A stretch of DNA of 64,000 nucleotides from Streptomyces sp. AC550_RSS872 (GTDB lineage Bacteria; Actinomycetota; Actinomycetes; Streptomycetales; Streptomycetaceae): assembly GCF_019049285.1 (NCBI RefSeq), contig NZ_JAGMUL010000045.1, forward strand, positions 47,823 through 111,822, written 5' to 3'. Shown piece after piece: positions 41,859-49,720 of the stretch. The translations under genes and the position numbers were made by a program. The notes below the pieces were generated by a model. It saw nothing but the letters and a program-made list of their open reading frames with translations. It made no database searches and had not been told where the DNA came from. Numbering within the stretch: the stretch's first letter is position 1; every line of letters begins with the position of its first letter.

Positions 41859-43988
41859 TTACAGGCCGGGGATCAGTGAGATGAGCAGGTCGATGAGCTT
41901 GATGCCGATGAAGGGCACGACCAGGCCGCCCAGCCCGTAGACGGTGAGGTTCCGGCGCAGCATCTTGTCGGCGCTGACCGGCCGGTACTGCACGCCCTTC
42001 AGGGAGAGCGGCACCAGCGCGACGATGATCAGCGCGTTGAAGATGACGGCCGACAGGATCGCGGAGTCCGGCGAGGACAGGCCCATGATGTTGAGCTTGT
42101 CCAGACCCGGATGGACGGCCGCGAACAGCGCCGGGATGATCGCGAAGTACTTGGCGACGTCGTTGGCGATCGAGAACGTCGTCAGCGCACCGCGCGTGAT
42201 CAGCAACTGCTTGCCGATCTCGACGATCTCGATGAGCTTGGTCGGGTTGGAGTCGAGGTCGACCATGTTGCCGGCCTCCTTGGCGGCCGACGTACCGGTG
42301 TTCATCGCCACGCCGACGTCGGCCTGCGCGAGCGCGGGCGCGTCGTTCGTGCCGTCACCGGTCATCGCGACCAGCTTGCCGCCGGCCTGTTCCCGCTTGA
42401 TCAGCGCCATCTTGTCCTCGGGAGTCGCCTCCGCCAGGAAGTCGTCGACGCCCGCCTCCTCGGCGATGGCCTTGGCGGTCAGCGGGTTGTCGCCCGTGAT
42501 CATGACGGTCTTGATGCCCATACGGCGCAGTTCCTCGAACCGCTCCCGCATGCCCTCCTTGACGACGTCCTTGAGGTGGACAACGCCCAACACCCGTGCT
42601 CCGCCGGCGTCTTCGACCGCGACCAGCAGCGGGGTGCCCCCTGCCTCGGCGATGCGGTCGGCGAGCCGGTCCGCGTCGTCGGCGACCGTGCCGCCCTGCT
42701 CCCGCACCCAGGCGACGACCGACCCGGCGGCGCCCTTGCGGATCTTGCGCCCGTCGACATCCACACCCGACATCCGGGTCTGGGCGGTGAAGGCGATCCA
42801 CTCGGCACCGGCCAACTCGCCCTGATGGCGCTCGCGCAGACCGTACTTCTCCTTCGCCAGGACGACGACGGAACGGCCCTCGGGCGTCTCGTCGGCCAGC
42901 GACGACAGCTGCGCGGCGTCCGCGACCTCGGCCTCCGTCGTCCCGCTCACCGGCACGAACTCGGCGGCCTGTCGGTTGCCGAGGGTGATGGTGCCGGTCT
43001 TGTCGAGCAGCAGCGTGGAGACGTCACCCGCCGCCTCGACTGCCCTGCCGGACATGGCGAGTACGTTGCGCTGGACCAGGCGGTCCATGCCCGCGATGCC
43101 GATCGCAGAGAGCAGAGCGCCGATCGTGGTCGGGATGAGGCAGACCAGCAGGGCGACCAGCACGACCAGCGTCAGGTGCGTGCCCGCGTAGTCGGCGAAC
43201 GGCGGCAGAGTCGCCACGGCCAGCAGGAAGACGATCGTCAGGGACGCGAGCAGGATGTTCAGTGCGATCTCGTTCGGCGTCTTCTGCCGGGCCGCACCTT
43301 CGACGAGGTTGATCATCCGGTCGATGAAGGTCTCACCGGGCTTCGTCGTGATCTTGATGACGATCCGGTCGGAGAGCACCTTCGTGCCACCGGTGACCGC
43401 CGAACGGTCACCGCCGGACTCACGGATGACCGGGGCCGACTCCCCGGTGATCGCCGACTCGTCGACCGAGGCGACGCCCTCAATGACGTCGCCGTCACCG
43501 GGGATGATGTCACCGGCCTCGCAGACGACCAGGTCACCGATGCTCAGCTCGGTGCCGGCCACCTGCTCCTCACGGTCGCCGACGAGTCGGCACGCCACCG
43601 TGTCGGTCTTGGCCTTGCGCAGGGTGTCGGCCTGGGCCTTGCCGCGGCCCTCGGCGACGGCCTCCGCCAGGTTGGCGAAGATCACCGTCAGCCACAGCCA
43701 GACACTGATCGTCCAGCCGAACCAGTCACCCGGGTCCGCGAAGGAGAAGACGGTGGTCAGTACGGACCCGATCCACACCACGAACATCACGGGCGACTTG
43801 ACCATCACCCGCGGGTCCAGCTTGCGGAAGGCGTCCGGCAGCGACCTGACCAGCTGCTTCGGATCGAAGAGGCCCGCGCCGACACGGCCTTCGGGAGACT
43901 TGTGCCCGGTGGGTACGTCGCTGTGCGGCGCCCGGGTGGGAGTGGCTGTGGACATGGAGTCCTCGTGATTCGTTACGTCGGTGCTCAT
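41859..43988 (-). CDS. kdpB: K+-transporting P-type ATPase subunit B
   Basis: A 709-residue P-type ATPase: TGES actuator motif (ITGESAP), phosphorylation site DKTGTIT, MTGDGTNDAPA hinge, and membrane segments at both ends. It hydrolyses ATP to drive K+ through KdpA. ATG 43988 overlaps the kdpA stop by 1 nt; a second ATG at 43955 with GAGGA upstream would give 698 residues and is about as likely. A ~30-residue low-complexity N-terminus precedes the core. Confidence 0.95.
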   Translation of the reverse strand: MSTDVTNHEDSMSTATPTRAPHSDVPTGHKSPEGRVGAGLFDPKQLVRSLPDAFRKLDPRVMVKSPVMFVVWIGSVLTTVFSFADPGDWFGWTISVWLWLTVIFANLAEAVAEGRGKAQADTLRKAKTDTVACRLVGDREEQVAGTELSIGDLVVCEAGDIIPGDGDVIEGVASVDESAITGESAPVIRESGGDRSAVTGGTKVLSDRIVIKITTKPGETFIDRMINLVEGAARQKTPNEIALNILLASLTIVFLLAVATLPPFADYAGTHLTLVVLVALLVCLIPTTIGALLSAIGIAGMDRLVQRNVLAMSGRAVEAAGDVSTLLLDKTGTITLGNRQAAEFVPVSGTTEAEVADAAQLSSLADETPEGRSVVVLAKEKYGLRERHQGELAGAEWIAFTAQTRMSGVDVDGRKIRKGAAGSVVAWVREQGGTVADDADRLADRIAEAGGTPLLVAVEDAGGARVLGVVHLKDVVKEGMRERFEELRRMGIKTVMITGDNPLTAKAIAEEAGVDDFLAEATPEDKMALIKREQAGGKLVAMTGDGTNDAPALAQADVGVAMNTGTSAAKEAGNMVDLDSNPTKLIEIVEIGKQLLITRGALTTFSIANDVAKYFAIIPALFAAVHPGLDKLNIMGLSSPDSAILSAVIFNALIIVALVPLSLKGVQYRPVSADKMLRRNLTVYGLGGLVVPFIGIKLIDLLISLIPGL

Positions 43989-45649
43989 CACGCCAGCCCC
44001 TCGGCCAGCGGACCCAGCGCCAGGGCGGGGAAGTACGTCAGACCGGTGATGACGATGATCGTGCCGACCAGCAGACCCGCGTACAGGGGCTTGTCGGTGC
44101 GCAGCGTGCCCGCAGTGGCCGGAACCGGATTCTGCTCGGCGAGCGAGCCGGCCAGCGCCAGCACGAACACCATCGGCAGGAAGCGGCCGAACAGCATGCA
44201 CAGGCCGAGCGTGCTGTTGAACCACTGCGTGTCCGCGTTCAGACCTGCGAAGGCCGAGCCGTTGTTGTTGGAGGCGGACGTGTAGGCGTAGAGGATCTCG
44301 GAGAATCCGTGCGCCCCGCTGTTGGTCATCGAGTTGGCCGGGGTCGGCAGCGCCATCGCGAAGGCGGTGAAGACGAGCACCAGGGCGGGCGTGATGAGGA
44401 TGTAGCAGGCCGCGAGCTTGATCTCACGGGTGCCGATCTTCTTGCCCAGGTACTCGGGCGTACGGCCGACCATCAGACCGGCGATGAACACCGCGATGAT
44501 CGCCATGATCAGCATGCCGTAGAGGCCGGAGCCTGTACCACCGGGCGCGATCTCGCCCAGCATCATCCCGAGCATGGCGATGCCGCCGCCGAGGCCGGTG
44601 AAGGAGGAGTGGAAGGAGTCCACAGCACCGGTCGAGGTGAGCGTGGTCGACGTCGCGAAGATCGACGACGCTCCGACGCCGAACCGGACCTCCTTGCCCT
44701 CGTACGCCCCGCCCGCGAGGTCGAACGCCGGGCCGTGGTGGGCGAACTCGGTCCACATCATCAGGGCGACGAAGCCGACCCAGATGGTGCCCATGGTCGC
44801 GAGGATCGCGTAGCCCTGCCTGACCGAACCGACCATCAGGCCGAAGGTGCGGGTCAGCGCGAACGGAATGACGAGGATCAGGAAGATCTCGAAGAGGTTC
44901 GAGAACGGGGTGGGGTTCTCGAAGGGGTGGGCGCTGTTGGCGTTGAAGTAGCCGCCGCCGTTGGTGCCGATCTCCTTGATGGCCTCCTGCGAGGCGACCG
45001 CACCGCCGTTCCACTGCTGCGATCCGCCCATGAACTGCCCGACCTCGTGGATGCCGGAGAAGTTCTGGATCGCGCCGCAGGCCACCAGAACGACCGCGGC
45101 GACGGCCGCCAGCGGCACCAGGATGCGTACGACACCCCGCACCAGGTCGGCCCAGAAGTTGCCCAGTTCACCGGTACGCGAGCGTGCGAACCCGCGCACG
45201 AGGGCCACCGCAACGGCGATGCCCACGGCCGCGGAGACGAAGTTCTGCACGGCCAGACCGGCGGTCTGCACGACGTGGCCCATGGCCTGCTCGCCGTAGT
45301 ACGACTGCCAGTTGGTGTTGGTGACGAACGAGACGGCGGTGTTGAACGCCTGGTCCGGGTCGATGGACTTGAAGCCGAGCGAACCGGGCAGGACGCCCTG
45401 GAGCCGCTCCAGCAGATAGAGGAAGAGGACACCGACGACAGAGAAGGCGAGGACGCCGCGCAGATACGCGGGCCAGCGCATCTCGGTGTCGGGGTTGGCA
45501 CCGATGCCCTTGTAGATCCACTTCTCCACACGCCAGTGCTTGTCGGAGGAGTAGACCCTGGCCATGTAGTTACCCAGGGGTATGTAGGCGAGGGCCAGCG
45601 CGCCGATCAGGGCCAGCAGCTGGAGGACGCCGGCGAGGACGGGACCCAT
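43988..45649 (-). CDS. kdpA: K+-transporting ATPase subunit A
   Basis: A 553-residue channel-like subunit with about ten membrane segments. The K+ selectivity-filter-like loops are visible (TNTNWQSYYGE, GTNGGGYFNANSAHPFENPT, TSASNNNGSAFAG). It binds and conducts K+ in the high-affinity Kdp pump. It lies 8 bp after kdpF and overlaps kdpB by 1 nt. Confidence 0.95.
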   Translation of the reverse strand: MGPVLAGVLQLLALIGALALAYIPLGNYMARVYSSDKHWRVEKWIYKGIGANPDTEMRWPAYLRGVLAFSVVGVLFLYLLERLQGVLPGSLGFKSIDPDQAFNTAVSFVTNTNWQSYYGEQAMGHVVQTAGLAVQNFVSAAVGIAVAVALVRGFARSRTGELGNFWADLVRGVVRILVPLAAVAAVVLVACGAIQNFSGIHEVGQFMGGSQQWNGGAVASQEAIKEIGTNGGGYFNANSAHPFENPTPFSNLFEIFLILVIPFALTRTFGLMVGSVRQGYAILATMGTIWVGFVALMMWTEFAHHGPAFDLAGGAYEGKEVRFGVGASSIFATSTTLTSTGAVDSFHSSFTGLGGGIAMLGMMLGEIAPGGTGSGLYGMLIMAIIAVFIAGLMVGRTPEYLGKKIGTREIKLAACYILITPALVLVFTAFAMALPTPANSMTNSGAHGFSEILYAYTSASNNNGSAFAGLNADTQWFNSTLGLCMLFGRFLPMVFVLALAGSLAEQNPVPATAGTLRTDKPLYAGLLVGTIIVITGLTYFPALALGPLAEGLA

Positions 45650-45657
45650 TTCTTGGC

Positions 45658-45747
45658 TCAGAACCTCTCCGGGAAGATCAGGGCGAGGACGAGATAGCCC
45701 AGCAGGGCGACGGCCACGACGAGGCCGACGATGTTCTCGGCGGTCAC
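45658..45747 (-). CDS. kdpF: K+-transporting ATPase subunit F
   Basis: A 29-residue single-helix protein ending LVLALIFPERF, the KdpF signature. GTG 45747 overlaps the stop of the preceding 27-residue ORF (GTGA). It stabilises the KdpABC complex in the membrane. Confidence 0.9.
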   Translation of the reverse strand: MTAENIVGLVVAVALLGYLVLALIFPERF

Positions 45748-45827
45748 AGCTTCGTCACCCCCTTGGCGACGACAGCCACCAGCGCGAAGCACGCGACCGT
45801 GATGACGACGAAGGCCAGATCGGCCAT
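45744..45827 (-). CDS. 27-residue membrane peptide upstream of kdpF
   Basis: It encodes MADLAFVVITVACFALVAVV followed by AKGVTKL: one hydrophobic helix with a basic tail. AGGAG lies about 6 nt upstream of ATG 45827, and its stop overlaps the kdpF start, so it is translationally coupled and first in the kdp operon. It may be a second small Kdp subunit or a translation-coupling ORF. Its size and topology resemble KdpF, but it lacks the FPERF end. Confidence 0.7.
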   Translation of the reverse strand: MADLAFVVITVACFALVAVVAKGVTKL

Positions 45828-46683
45828 CGTGGACTCCTGGAGTGGGGTTCGGTCGGACAGAGACGATTCGAGGAAACAGCTCGCGCAGCCGGATTCGGCC
45901 GCCGTTGACGCGTCCCTTACGGCGCTCTACGCGGCTTTGACGAGACTCATACGCGAGCGGCAGTGAGGGCAGGGGCCCGGTCAGGGCAGGGCGGGGCAGA
46001 GCCAGGCAGGGCAGGGCGGGGCAGAGCCAGGCAGGGCAGGGCAGGGCGGGGCAGAGCCAGGCAGGGCAAGGCGGGGCGCCCCCAGGGCAAGCGGAACCCA
46101 GTCGGCAGAAAACCGCCGCGCCGGTCTCCCGCTGCCACGCCCTCTCCGGCTCCGTCTCGGCGATCAGCACGGTGACCGGCCGGCCGGTTCGGACGCGATG
46201 ACGGCACGGACGTAGGCGCCGATGGGACGGCCCAGACAAACTGCGCCGCTCACAGACCAGCCGCACCACCGGGCACCCCCGCCTCCCGCTCGGCCCAGGA
46301 CCGCTCCAGCAGCGGCAGGTCGACAACACCGCGGGGTCCATGCGGAGACACCGGCGAGCCGCGAATGACGCCCGTCGACACCAGCCGCAGGAGCCACCCC
46401 ACCCCGCCAGAAAGCACACACACCATGACGCTGCGTATCCGCCCCGCCCCACAAAGGCCGGCCGCCCACCTCCCTTACCTCCCAGTCGGCCCAGCCATCC
46501 CCGACCAGCACCGGAACGCGCATCTGAAGGTGCGGCCACGGCCGACATGCCGAGTCTTAACGGAAGCTTGACGCCCCCAGAGCCCCGATCCGCAGGCCCC
46601 TGCGTCACTCTCTGCTTACGCTGGTGCCGCCGTCCGCGTGATGGCCGGAACCACGCGCCGACCCGCACCTCAGGAGCACGCCG
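45828..46683. other. 856-bp intergenic region with GC tandem repeats
   Basis: It separates the leftward kdp operon from the rightward APC permease gene and must hold both promoters. 45981-46080 is a degenerate array of GGCAG-type units, with gcggggcagagccag recurring at 45991, 46016 and 46046. The rest has open frames on both strands, but none has a ribosome site or recognisable product. I see no ydaO-type c-di-AMP riboswitch by eye. Confidence 0.6.
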
Positions 46684-48645
46684 ATGGCCACGACCGAACA
46701 CCCCCCGCCCAGTCGCCTGCGCGCCTGGATGCTGGAGGGCCTGTCCGACATGGGCAAGGGCCATGCCCGCGAGGAACAGCAGGCCGAGACCGAGTCCAAG
46801 CTGGAGCACAAGGGCCAGCCCTGGTACCGCGTCATGTGCCTCACCGGCGTCGACTACTTCTCGACCCTCGGCTACCAGCCGGGCATCGCGGCCCTCGCGG
46901 CCGGCCTGCTGTCACCCATCGCCACGATCGTGCTCGTGGTCGTCACGCTGGCAGGGGCCCTGCCCGTGTACCGGCGCGTGGCCGAGGAGAGCCCCCACGG
47001 CCAGGGCTCGATCGCGATGCTGGAGCGGCTCCTGACCTTCTGGAAGGGCAAGCTCTTCGTCCTGACCCTGCTCGGCTTCGCCGCCACCGACTTCCTGATC
47101 ACCATCACCCTGTCGGCGGCCGACGCCTCGACGCACCTGGTCGAGAACCCGCATCTGAACAGCGCCCTGCACGACAAGCAGATGCTGATCACCCTCATCC
47201 TCGTGGCCCTGCTCGGCGCGGTCTTCCTCAAGGGCTTCCTGGAAGCGATCGGCGTCGCCGTAGCCCTGGTCGGCGCCTACCTCGTGCTGAACGCCGTCGT
47301 GGTGGCCGTAGGCCTCTACCACGTCGTCACCGAGGGACACGTCGTGACCGACTGGTCCAATGCCCTCACGGCCGAGCACGGCAACATCTTCGTCATGATC
47401 GGCGTGGCCCTGATCGTCTTCCCCAAACTCGCGCTTGGCCTCTCCGGTTTCGAGACCGGCGTCGCGGTGATGCCGCACGTCAAGGGCGACCCGGGCGAGA
47501 CCGAGGAGCAGCCGAAGGGCCGGATCCGGGACACGAAGAAGCTGCTCACCACCGCCGCGCTGATCATGAGCTGCTTCCTGATCGCGACGAGCTTCATCAC
47601 CACGCTGCTGATCCCGGAGAAGGAGTTCGAGTCGGGCGGGCAGGCCAACGGCCGCGCGCTGGCGTTCCTCGCCCACGAGTACCTCGGTGGCGCCTTCGGC
47701 ACGGTCTACGACGTCTCGACGATCGCCATCCTGTGGTTCGCCGGCGCCTCCGCCATGGCCGGCCTGCTGAACCTGATGCCGCGCTATCTGCCCCGCTACG
47801 GCATGGCCCCGCACTGGGCCAGGGCCGTCCGTCCGATGGTCATCGTCTTCACCCTGGTCGCCTTCCTGGTCACCTGGATCTTCGACGCGGACGTCGACGC
47901 ACAGGGCGGCGCCTACGCCACCGGCGTGCTGGTCCTCATCAGCTCCGCCGCCATCGCCGTGACCATCGCGGCCCGCGAGGCCGGTCAGCGCAAGTGGTTC
48001 ATCGGCTTCGCGGTCATCTCTGCGGTGTTCCTGTACACCACCGTCGTGAACGTCATCGAGCGCCCCGACGGTGTGAAGATCGGCGCCTGCTTCATCGCCG
48101 GCATCATTCTGGTCTCCCTCCTGTCCCGACTGGCCCGTGCCTTCGAGCTGCGCGTGACCGACGTGGCGCTCGACGACATGGCGGAACGTTTCGTCAGGGA
48201 CATAGCCAGCCGCAGGATCCGCTTCATCGCCAACGAGCCCGACCGCCGGGACAAGGCCGAATACCGCGACAAGATCGAGCAGATCCGTGCCGACAACGAC
48301 GTCCCCGACCAGGAGGACTTCGTCTTCGTCGAGGTGACGGTCACCGACCCGTCCGAGTTCGAGGCCGGCCTGACCGTACGCGGCGAGGTCCTGCACCACC
48401 GCTACCGCGTCCTGACCCTGGAGTCCTCCTCCATCCCCAACGCCCTGGCCGCCCTGCTCCTGCACGTCCGCGACACGACTGGCTGCATCCCGCACATCTA
48501 CTTCGAGTGGACCGAGGGCAACCCCTTCGCCAACTTCCTGCGCTTCTTCCTCTTCGGCCAGGGCGAGGTGGCCCCGGTCACCCGCGAGGTGCTGCGCGAG
48601 GCCGAGCCGGACCGGGACCGCCGGCCCCGCGTGCACACCGGCTGA
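46684..48645 (+). CDS. APC superfamily amino acid/cation permease
   Basis: A 653-residue protein with about twelve membrane segments, starting after a ~50-residue cytoplasmic stretch (GVDYFSTLGYQPGIAALAAG is the first conserved block). A ~170-residue soluble C-terminal domain follows the last helix at about 480. GGAG lies about 9 nt before ATG. Amino-acid transport is the default reading. Its place back to back with kdp raises the possibility of K+ uptake, as in KUP/KimA-type APC members; this is inference. Confidence 0.82.
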   Translation: MATTEHPPPSRLRAWMLEGLSDMGKGHAREEQQAETESKLEHKGQPWYRVMCLTGVDYFSTLGYQPGIAALAAGLLSPIATIVLVVVTLAGALPVYRRVAEESPHGQGSIAMLERLLTFWKGKLFVLTLLGFAATDFLITITLSAADASTHLVENPHLNSALHDKQMLITLILVALLGAVFLKGFLEAIGVAVALVGAYLVLNAVVVAVGLYHVVTEGHVVTDWSNALTAEHGNIFVMIGVALIVFPKLALGLSGFETGVAVMPHVKGDPGETEEQPKGRIRDTKKLLTTAALIMSCFLIATSFITTLLIPEKEFESGGQANGRALAFLAHEYLGGAFGTVYDVSTIAILWFAGASAMAGLLNLMPRYLPRYGMAPHWARAVRPMVIVFTLVAFLVTWIFDADVDAQGGAYATGVLVLISSAAIAVTIAAREAGQRKWFIGFAVISAVFLYTTVVNVIERPDGVKIGACFIAGIILVSLLSRLARAFELRVTDVALDDMAERFVRDIASRRIRFIANEPDRRDKAEYRDKIEQIRADNDVPDQEDFVFVEVTVTDPSEFEAGLTVRGEVLHHRYRVLTLESSSIPNALAALLLHVRDTTGCIPHIYFEWTEGNPFANFLRFFLFGQGEVAPVTREVLREAEPDRDRRPRVHTG

Positions 48646-48842
48646 AACGGCCGCGCCCATCAGGATCGCGTCAAGATTGCACCGTAAGGCGTCAGAGCAC
48701 CGCAGGAGCAGAGCCGTTCCGGCGCCTTGACCCCTACCGTCTGCACTGTGCAGGGAAGCGGACCGCGTCCGGCCCCGACCGGCGACCGCCACTGGCGTGG
48801 CAGTGCCCGGTTCGCCCTGGCTGCGCTCTGCTGTTCCTGGGC

Positions 48843-49268
48843 ATGACCGTGCTGGTCGACCTGGACGGGGACACCCTGACCCCGGCCCGCACCCTGCTCT
48901 GGCTGGCCCTGACCGCCCTGCTCTTCACGATCCTCTTCCCCCAGCGCGTCACCGCGGGCCCGGGCTGGCTGGAGGTACGCGGCCTCGTACGCCGACAGGC
49001 CGTGCGCACGGACGAACTGGTCGCCGTACGTCGGCACGGCCGCGTCACCGCCCTCCTCACACTCCGCGACACAGACGGCTGCCGCCTGGACCTGGACCCA
49101 CGCATCCTGATCGCCAACCCATTCCTCTGGCACGAACTGGACACCGGAGTCCGCCGCTCCCGCGAACGCGGAACCCTCCTCGAAGGCTCCGACGTACTGG
49201 AGCAACTGGCCCACCAGATCGACGACACAACGGCCCAGGCCGTACTCAGAGCCTCAGGCTTCTCCTGA
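48843..49268 (+). CDS. Membrane/PH-like protein with apparent frameshift near its start
   Basis: A 141-residue frame from ATG 48843: a hydrophobic helix (LLWLALTALLFTILF) and then a beta-rich PH-like domain (GWLEVRGLVRRQAVRTDELVAVRRHG). Just upstream, GTG 48748 starts a different frame (VQGSGPRPAPTGDRHWRGSA...ALAALCC) behind TTGACC...TACCGT promoter-like boxes. It looks like this gene's true N-terminus and stops at TGA 48844. A 1-nt indel near 48830 would join them. It may be an inactivated gene or a sequencing error. Confidence 0.6.
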   Translation: MTVLVDLDGDTLTPARTLLWLALTALLFTILFPQRVTAGPGWLEVRGLVRRQAVRTDELVAVRRHGRVTALLTLRDTDGCRLDLDPRILIANPFLWHELDTGVRRSRERGTLLEGSDVLEQLAHQIDDTTAQAVLRASGFS

Positions 49269-49355
49269 ACACCACGCCGCACCGACCACCGCTTCCACCC
49301 GACGATCCCCCCGACGCCCTGGCCGGAGGGGCGTTGCTTCAGGCAGCGGCCCAGG

Positions 49356-49492
49356 AATCTTCAGCCTGTCCGGCGTTTGAGGACGAGGCCCTTCGGGCCG
49401 AAGCGGGGGTCCAGGGGGCGGCAGCCCCTGGCGGGGTCGAAGGGGGCGGAGCCCCTTCAAGGGATGGGAAGGGTAGGGGCGGGGGCGAGAAA
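49356..49492. repeat. Streptomycete intergenic repeat element
   Basis: cagcctgtccggcgtttgag followed by short hairpins (gaggcccttcgggccgaag; agggggcggagccccttcaa) and gggtaggggcgggggcgag. The tail matches the copy at 17406-17466. It lies in the 452-bp gap between the PH-like gene and gcvP, where I see no gene. Confidence 0.75.
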
Positions 49493-49614
49493 ACCGCCCG
49501 TCGTAACGGACCGCCGGCCCTACAAGATCGGCCAGGCGACATCGCCGCACGCACCGCCATCGCATCGCATCGGTCAAGACCAGAGGTAGCGCTGACAACA
49601 ACATGAACCGCACA

Positions 49615-49654
49615 AGGGCTCCGCCCCGGCCACACACGACCGGAACGGAGCCCT
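49615..49654 (-). terminator. Terminator of gcvP
   Basis: AGGGCTCCG / CGGAGCCCT arms (49615-49623 and 49646-49654) with an inner loop, 67 bp past the gcvP stop. Confidence 0.65.
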
Positions 49655-49720
49655 CCAGATTGCCTGCACCCGCAGCGTCGCCGCGCGAACGGCTTCCCCT
49701 ACGAACGAACCCCGCGAACG

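Noticed and set aside
45828..46683. ydaO (c-di-AMP) riboswitch or small genes between kdp and the APC permease
   Set aside because: No recognisable aptamer core could be found by eye, and the open frames lack ribosome sites and protein-like composition. A covariance search would settle it.
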